A stretch of 30,738 nucleotides of DNA from Thermoleophilaceae bacterium (lineage in GTDB: Bacteria > Actinomycetota > Thermoleophilia > Solirubrobacterales > JACPNS01), in the NCBI GenBank assembly GCA_016463365.1, contig JAEMRJ010000014.1:1-30738 (forward strand), given 5' to 3'. Made by a program: the position numbers and the translations under genes. This document shows, piece after piece, positions 26,156 through 30,738 of this stretch; within the stretch, counting starts at the first letter, position 1, and every line of letters begins with the position of its first letter. The notes beneath the pieces are model-generated. The model did not search any database, had not been told where the DNA came from, and was given only the letters and a program-made list of their open reading frames with translations.

Positions 26156-27258
26156 CCACCGAGGACGGCATCAAGCCGATCGGCGAGGGGCGCAACCAGC
26201 CCAAGCTCCGATCTCGCGAGGGCGGCGCCGCTGTTCCGCTCGACGAGCGCGACAAGCAGCTTCTGAATCTGCTCCAGAGCAGCTTCCCGCTTGAGCCGTT
26301 TCCCTTTGACTCAGTCGCAGAAGAACTGGGTGCCGAACTCGACTGGGTGCTCGAGCGTACGCAGCAACTGCTCGACGACCGCATCATCCGCGAGATCACC
26401 CCGATCTTCGACACGCGCGCGCTCGGCTATGAGTCGATGCTCGTCGCCGCAAGCGTCGATCCCGAGTATCCCCACCGCGCCGCAGAAGTGATCAACGCGC
26501 ACCCGGGCGTCAGCCACAACTACCTGCGCAACCATGACTTCAACCTCTGGTTCACGATCGCGACGCCGCCCGATTCAAAGCTCGGACTCGAGGGCACGCT
26601 CGAAGTGCTCGCACGCGAAGCTGGCGCAACGAGCGTCCGCTCGCTTCCGACGCTGCGCCTCTTCAAGATCAACATGAACCTCGAGATGGAGAAGGGCACC
26701 GAGACGCTCGCTGCCCCCGGCGGCGAATCGAAAGAGCGCCCGATCGACGCGATCAAGCTGACCGAGATGGATTACGAAGTGATCAAGCATCTTCAGGGCG
26801 CGCTGCCCGTTCAACGCGAGGTCTACAAGCCGGCCGCCGACGCGATCGGCATCACGGTTGATCAACTGCTGATCCACTGCCGCGACATGGTCGACCGCGG
26901 GCTGCTGCGCCGCGTCGCCGGGATTCTCTTTCACCGTCGTGCCGGATTCTCGGCCAACGGCATGGGCGTCTGGAAGGTTCCGGATGCGGACATCGCCACG
27001 ATCGGTCCGCAGATGGCGACCTTCCGCGGGATCTCCCACTGTTACCAGCGCCCGACCTACGAGGACTGGCCCTACTCCGTCTTCACGATGGCGCACGGCC
27101 GCTCAAAGGAAGAGTGCGATCAGATCCTCGATCAGATTGCCGAAGAGACCGGCATCCATGATCGCGCGACGCTCTACTCCTCGACCGAGTACAAGAAGAT
27201 CCGCCTGCGTTATTTCACTCCTGATTACGCAGAGTGGGAAGCCAAGCACGGCGCGTGA
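26140..27258 (+). CDS. Fused AhbA-AhbB-like (siroheme decarboxylase / Lrp-AsnC) protein
   Basis: The 372-residue product contains two tandem Lrp/AsnC-like halves. The first (about 34-185) starts LDERDKQLLNLLQSSFP, a helix-turn-helix-like region, and carries HNYLRNHDFNLWFTI at 126-140. The second (about 207-365) starts TEMDYEVIKHLQGALPV and carries SHCYQRPTYEDWPYSVFTM at 299-317. These are the signature stretches of AhbA and AhbB, which decarboxylate siroheme in the alternative heme route and have NirD/NirL relatives in heme d1 synthesis. It sits between hemB and hemL, with AAGGA upstream. Function could be enzymatic or regulatory; AhbC and AhbD are not in the window. Confidence 0.85.
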   Translation: MAEAVTTEDGIKPIGEGRNQPKLRSREGGAAVPLDERDKQLLNLLQSSFPLEPFPFDSVAEELGAELDWVLERTQQLLDDRIIREITPIFDTRALGYESMLVAASVDPEYPHRAAEVINAHPGVSHNYLRNHDFNLWFTIATPPDSKLGLEGTLEVLAREAGATSVRSLPTLRLFKINMNLEMEKGTETLAAPGGESKERPIDAIKLTEMDYEVIKHLQGALPVQREVYKPAADAIGITVDQLLIHCRDMVDRGLLRRVAGILFHRRAGFSANGMGVWKVPDADIATIGPQMATFRGISHCYQRPTYEDWPYSVFTMAHGRSKEECDQILDQIAEETGIHDRATLYSSTEYKKIRLRYFTPDYAEWEAKHGA

Positions 27259-28529
27259 CCCGGTCGGCTGAGCTTTACGAGCGGGCGCTGAAGGTGCTGC
27301 CCGGCGGCGTCAACTCGCCGGTGCGCGCAATGCGCTCGATCGGCCGCGATCCCCTGTTCATCGCGCAGGCTTCCGGCTGCCAGATCACCGACGTCGACGG
27401 CCGCACCTACACCGACTACGTCTGCTCCTGGGGCCCGATGATCCTCGGACACGCCGACCGTGACGTCGTGGCAGCGATCGAAGGGGCCACCGAACTCGGG
27501 ACCTCCTTCGGCGCGCCGACTGAAGTCGAGGTCGAGCTTGCTGAGGCGATCGCCGCGCGGGTCCCCAGCATCGAGATGGTGCGCATGACATCTTCGGGCA
27601 CAGAGGCCGGTATGTCGGTGCTGCGTCTCGCGCGCGCGGCGACCGGCCGCGAGAAGATCCTCAAATTTGCCGGCGCCTACCACGGCCACAGTGACAGTCT
27701 GCTCGTCGATGCCGGGTCAGGACTCGCCACGCTGGCGGTTCCCGGCAGCCCCGGCGTGACCACCGGCTCGTCCAAGGACACGATCGTTGTTCCCTGGAAC
27801 GACGCCGCAGCTCTGACCGCCGCCTGCGCCGAGCACGAGTTTGCCGCGCTGATCGCCGAGCCGTGCCCGGCGAACATGGGCCTTGTCCCGCCGGCGACGG
27901 GATTTCTTGAACTGCTCCGCGAGCAGGCCGACGCGAGCGGCGCGCTGCTGATCTTCGACGAAGTGATCAGTGGCTTCCGTGTCGCGCGCGGCGGCTATCA
28001 GGAGCTGGCCGGCGTCACCCCGGACCTGACGATGCTGGGCAAGATCGTCGGCGGCGGCCTTCCGGCGGCCGCTTACGCCGGGCGCCGCGACCTGATGGAA
28101 ATGATCTCGCCGTCGGGCGACGTCTACCAGGCAGGCACGCTCTCCGGTAACCCGCTGGCGATGACGGCAGGCCTTGCGACGCTGGCCAAGCTCGACGCGC
28201 AGGCCTACTCGGTGCTCGCGCTGCGCACGCACGACCTCGCCAAGGAGCTCGCAGACGCCGCCGCAGATGCAGGCGTCGAAGTCTCGGTCGTCAGCGAATG
28301 CGGTCTGCTCACAGTGTTCTTTGCCGCCGCGGCGCCGACTGACTACGAGTCGGCCAAGGCCTGCGACCTTACGGCTCACGCCGCCTGGTGCCGCGCCCTG
28401 CTCGACCGGGGCATCTACGTACCGCCCTCGCAGTTCGAGGCCTGGTTCCCCTCGCTGGTCCACGACGACGCGGTGATCGAGCACACGGTCGAAGCCGCAC
28501 GCGACGCGTTCCGAGCAGTTGCCGCATGA
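27255..28529 (+). CDS. hemL: Glutamate-1-semialdehyde 2,1-aminomutase
   Basis: HemL converts glutamate-1-semialdehyde to 5-aminolevulinate in the C5 pathway, using PLP. The 424-residue product has LPGGVNSPVRAM at the N-terminus, TSSGTEAGMSVLRLARA, LLIFDEVISGFR, and the PLP lysine Lys263 in MLGKIVGGGLP. I chose the GTG at 27255 (VTRSAELYERA), which overlaps the upstream stop by four bases and gives a family-typical length. The frame is open seven codons earlier from another GTG. Its end overlaps the next gene by four bases. Confidence 0.97.
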   Translation: MTRSAELYERALKVLPGGVNSPVRAMRSIGRDPLFIAQASGCQITDVDGRTYTDYVCSWGPMILGHADRDVVAAIEGATELGTSFGAPTEVEVELAEAIAARVPSIEMVRMTSSGTEAGMSVLRLARAATGREKILKFAGAYHGHSDSLLVDAGSGLATLAVPGSPGVTTGSSKDTIVVPWNDAAALTAACAEHEFAALIAEPCPANMGLVPPATGFLELLREQADASGALLIFDEVISGFRVARGGYQELAGVTPDLTMLGKIVGGGLPAAAYAGRRDLMEMISPSGDVYQAGTLSGNPLAMTAGLATLAKLDAQAYSVLALRTHDLAKELADAAADAGVEVSVVSECGLLTVFFAAAAPTDYESAKACDLTAHAAWCRALLDRGIYVPPSQFEAWFPSLVHDDAVIEHTVEAARDAFRAVAA

Positions 28530-28909
28530 GCGCGAAGGCATTCGCTTCCGAACTGCTTCCGGCTGAGCAGCTGATCGCCGACCGCCGCAACGACGCACCT
28601 GCCGCCGAACTCGAGAGCGCGCCGAGCTTGCGCCTGGCGGCCGCGGAAGTCGTGCGCGAGGGCTATCTCCTGCACTACTCGGAGTCGCGCTGGTATGCGA
28701 TCTCCGATCCGGACCTCGCACTGCTTGCGGGCGACCGGATGTACGCCGCAGGTCTTGCTGCGCTCGCGGCCGAGGGTGACACGGTGGCAGTCGGCGCTCT
28801 GGCTGCCCTCATCGCAGGTTGTGCGGAAGCTCACGCAGTCGGCGAGAGCGCACGCGCGGACGAATTGTGGGAGTCCACTTTGGCTATGCTTGCGCCCGGT
28901 TCGGACTGA
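28526..28909 (+). CDS. Unknown protein coupled to hemL
   Basis: The 127-residue product starts at an ATG overlapping the hemL stop (ATGA), so it belongs to the heme operon. It has no signal peptide. The sequence contains RLAAAEVVREGYLLHYSESR, then AISDPDLALLAGDRMYAAGL and an Ala-rich, mildly hydrophobic helical stretch (VAVGALAALIAGCAEAHAVG). I recognise no family. A longer frame from 28388 lies inside hemL and is unlikely. Given its place it may serve heme synthesis or its control, but no motif proves this. Confidence 0.8.
   Translation: MSAKAFASELLPAEQLIADRRNDAPAAELESAPSLRLAAAEVVREGYLLHYSESRWYAISDPDLALLAGDRMYAAGLAALAAEGDTVAVGALAALIAGCAEAHAVGESARADELWESTLAMLAPGSD
28885..28890 (+). promoter_or_regulatory. 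Possible bc-complex operon -10 element
   Basis: TATGCT lies within the 3' end of the preceding gene, about 58 bases before the Rieske ATG. No good -35 is seen, so this is a weak guess. The bc genes may simply be read through from the heme operon. Confidence 0.25.
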
Positions 28910-28948
28910 TCCGTCCTTGATCTGACCCGCACCATTTCTCCTTCATTG

Positions 28949-29641
28949 ATGCCCCCGGAATCCGACACTCAGACCACGCCGTCGAAAACGACGCCGACCG
29001 AAGCCGCCAAGCCGCCCAAGTCCAAGTTCACCGCTGATCGCGGTTGGCCCGGCGCGTTCGAAGGCGAGACAGTCACGAGGCGCTCGTTCATGACCGGCGT
29101 CGCCCTGACCGCTGGCGGCGTGGCGTCGGCGATGTTTGCGCTTCCGGCGCTCGGTTTCGCGCTCGGGCCGCTCTTCGAGAAGACCAACCACATTGCGCTG
29201 CTCGACGTCGGTTCAGTCGATGACTTCACCGCCGACACATTCGTGCCGCAGGTCGTCACCACGACTGCCGGCATCGGCGAAGTGGGCAAGACGCTCGTCT
29301 ACATCCGCAAGAACGACAACCCCACGCCCGAACAGAGCTGGCCCTATGTCGCGATCTCCAACCGCTGCGCCCACCTCGGCTGCCCGGTTCGTTACATCGA
29401 GGCCGCCAAGTCCTTCATCTGTCCTTGTCACGGCGGTACCTACGGCTTCGAAGGCGAAGTCACCGGTGGCCCGCCAGTCCGTCCGCTCGACCGCTTCGAG
29501 ACCTACGTTCAGGAAGGTCGCGTCATGATCGGCGCCCGCTTCTCTGTCAACTCTCAGCTCGAGCGCGTTCCCACCCGCGACCCCGGGGCCCACGTCGACG
29601 GCTTCTGGCAGGTCCTTTACCCGCCACGCCCGACCACGTAG
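28949..29641 (+). CDS. qcrA: Rieske iron-sulfur protein of a cytochrome bc complex
   Basis: This subunit carries the 2Fe-2S cluster that takes electrons from quinol. The 230-residue product has a twin-arginine-type signal-anchor (TVTRRSFMTGVALTAGGVAS, arginines 44-45) followed by a hydrophobic segment. The cluster ligands lie in CAHLGCPV (140-147) and CPCHGGTYGFEGE (158-170). One anchor helix is present, unlike the three-helix QcrA of mycobacteria and streptomycetes. I chose the ATG at 28949 over the TTG just before it. Cytochrome b genes follow directly. Confidence 0.94.
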   Translation: MPPESDTQTTPSKTTPTEAAKPPKSKFTADRGWPGAFEGETVTRRSFMTGVALTAGGVASAMFALPALGFALGPLFEKTNHIALLDVGSVDDFTADTFVPQVVTTTAGIGEVGKTLVYIRKNDNPTPEQSWPYVAISNRCAHLGCPVRYIEAAKSFICPCHGGTYGFEGEVTGGPPVRPLDRFETYVQEGRVMIGARFSVNSQLERVPTRDPGAHVDGFWQVLYPPRPTT

Positions 29642-29662
29642 TCGCCCGGACCCGGTCTTCAG

Positions 29663-30496
29663 ATGCCCAAACCAAGCAACCCGCTCAACAAGAATGTCTC
29701 GGATCTCCCGAAGCCGCCCATGCCGCCGCTTCCGCCGAGCCTCCGCCCCAACCCGAAGCCGGGTGCAAAAGAAGAGGTGACCGTGGGCGAGGCCGCCGCC
29801 GCCGGCGGAACAAGCGTCGTCGCCTGGATCGACGAGCGCACCAGCGGCTCGGGCTTTTTGCGCGGCTTCCTCTTCCGCAAGGTTCCCAAGGGCACCAACT
29901 GGTGGTACACGCTCGGCTCGGCGACGATGTTCGCATTCATCGCGCAGGCCTTCACAGGCGTCTTCCTGGCGATGTATTACACGCCCAGCCCCACCGAGGC
30001 CTATGAGTCGATGCGGCACATCAACAACGATGTGTTTCTCGGCGAGTTCGTCCACGGTATGCACAAGTGGGGCGCCACCGTTATGACCATCCTCGTGTTT
30101 GTCCACATGGCGCGGACGTTCGTCTTCGGTGCATACAAGTACCCACGTGAGCTGAACTGGATCGTCGGCGTGCTGCTCCTGATGATGACCATGATGATGG
30201 GTTTCACCGGTTACCTGCTGCCCTTCGACCAGCGCTCCTTCTGGGCCACGGTCGTCGGCGTGAACCTCAACGGCACGGGTCCGGTCATCGGCCCGTACCT
30301 GGCAGATTTTCTGCGCGCAGGATCAGACTTCACCGCCACGACGCTTTCGCGTTTCTACGCGATTCACATGATGCTCGTGCCGGGCCTGATCGGTGCGCTG
30401 ATCGGTGCCCACCTGTACCTGGTCGCCAAGCTCGGCACCTCGGCACCGCCGTGGAAGAGTGCGGACCTCCCGCCCAGCGACGAGAAGCGGGTCTAG
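29663..30496 (+). CDS. qcrB: Cytochrome b6-type subunit (N-terminal half of cytochrome b)
   Basis: This membrane subunit binds the two b hemes of the quinol-oxidising complex. The 277-residue product has a Pro-rich cytoplasmic start and four membrane segments. Heme ligands are visible as His134/His148 (13 residues between) and His235/His250 (14 residues between); the latter spacing is that of b6-type proteins. The protein ends after the fourth helix, so cytochrome b is split, with the rest in the next gene. The Cys that holds the extra heme c in b6f and Bacillus complexes (FYCLGG) is replaced here by Thr83 (WYTLGS). Confidence 0.94.
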   Translation: MPKPSNPLNKNVSDLPKPPMPPLPPSLRPNPKPGAKEEVTVGEAAAAGGTSVVAWIDERTSGSGFLRGFLFRKVPKGTNWWYTLGSATMFAFIAQAFTGVFLAMYYTPSPTEAYESMRHINNDVFLGEFVHGMHKWGATVMTILVFVHMARTFVFGAYKYPRELNWIVGVLLLMMTMMMGFTGYLLPFDQRSFWATVVGVNLNGTGPVIGPYLADFLRAGSDFTATTLSRFYAIHMMLVPGLIGALIGAHLYLVAKLGTSAPPWKSADLPPSDEKRV

Positions 30497-30500
30497 GCAG

Positions 30501-30738
30501 ATGGACGCACGTCAGAAAGAGCAGTACCTGCGCGAATACAGCGCCCTGAAGTCCAAGGGCAAGCCGTTCTTCCCGTACGCGGTCGGCAAGGACAGCCTGA
30601 TGGCCGTGATCGTGCTGATCGTGATCATCCTCATGGCACTGATCCTCGGCGCAGAGCTCGGCCCGAAGGCCGACCCGACCACCACCTCGTACGTGCCGCG
30701 TCCCGAGTGGTACTTCTTCTTCCTGTTCGAGCTGCTGC
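30501..30738 (+). CDS. Cytochrome b subunit IV-type protein (5' part only)
   Basis: The first 79 codons are present before the window ends. The product starts MDARQKEQYLREYSALKSKG, has a membrane segment (LMAVIVLIVIILMALILG), and shows the quinol-site PEWY motif in VPRPEWYFFFLFELL. This is the C-terminal half of cytochrome b, like PetD or Bacillus QcrC. Whether a cytochrome c domain is fused at its end, as in Bacillus QcrC, cannot be seen. It follows qcrB by four bases. Confidence 0.9.
   Translation, partial: MDARQKEQYLREYSALKSKGKPFFPYAVGKDSLMAVIVLIVIILMALILGAELGPKADPTTTSYVPRPEWYFFFLFELL

Noticed and set aside
26140..27258. Ordinary Lrp/AsnC transcriptional regulator
   Set aside because: Two tandem halves with AhbA- and AhbB-type signature stretches inside a heme operon fit siroheme decarboxylase better, though a regulatory role is not excluded.
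27717..28721. A 334-codon minus-strand frame opposite hemL
   Set aside because: It is Arg-rich antisense of hemL and the next gene, with no recognisable domain.

Overview
The window is the replication-origin-proximal core of a GC-rich actinobacterial chromosome. The gene order is gyrA-gyrB-dciA-recF-dnaN-dnaA reading leftward, then rpmH-rnpA-yidD-yidC-jag-rsmG-parA-parB reading rightward. I infer a Thermoleophilia (Solirubrobacterales-like) member. The reasons are the actinobacterial order, many apparently leaderless genes, a small Asp/Gly repeat protein with a C-terminal Cys-pair segment, and a split b6-type cytochrome b. This is inference; no rRNA or marker comparison was possible. Nothing looks like a prophage, insertion sequence, CRISPR array or resistance island.

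Layout. 1-8272 (minus strand): replication initiation and gyrase genes. 8273-8508: divergent promoter region between dnaA and rpmH. 8509-13183 (plus): ribosomal protein L34, RNase P protein, membrane insertion (YidD/YidC), RNA-binding Jag, 16S methyltransferase RsmG and ParAB segregation. 13198-13271: tRNA-Ile(GAT). 13457-16136 (plus): single genes for a bifunctional-nuclease-domain protein, a VOC protein, a secreted Asp/Gly repeat protein and a PPK2 polyphosphate kinase. 16138-18449 (minus): aminotransferase and D-Ala-D-Ala ligase-like pair. 18499-21860 (plus): overlapping four-gene set (membrane protein, phosphodiesterase-type hydrolase, methyltransferase, GtrA). 21840-22637 (minus): YmdB/TIGR00282 phosphodiesterase, preceded by a 446-bp stretch with one or two possible microproteins and a stem-loop. 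23084-25134 (plus): ABC-2 exporter pair. 25163-28909 (plus): heme operon hemB, fused ahbA-ahbB-like gene, hemL and an unknown 127-residue gene. 28949-30738 (plus): Rieske protein, cytochrome b6-type subunit and the start of the subunit IV-type gene, cut by the window edge.

How it fits together. The left half is a conserved housekeeping block for starting, supercoiling and segregating the chromosome. Its most interesting part is a candidate origin squeezed between dnaA and dnaN: an AT-rich patch, four DnaA-box-like nonamers, and a dnaN reading frame whose first 23 codons look untranslated. The right half joins tetrapyrrole synthesis to the cytochrome bc complex that uses heme. The AhbA-AhbB-like fusion inside a hemB-hemL operon suggests siroheme decarboxylation or heme-linked control. 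Several genes have a TANNNT-like hexamer only 6-8 bases before ATG and no Shine-Dalgarno sequence, which suggests widespread leaderless transcription.

I saw no clear-cut undescribed defence or mobile system. The best candidates for new biology are the AhbAB fusion with its downstream unknown gene, the palindrome in the hemB promoter, the compact origin, and the small genes and stem-loop at 22666-23015.
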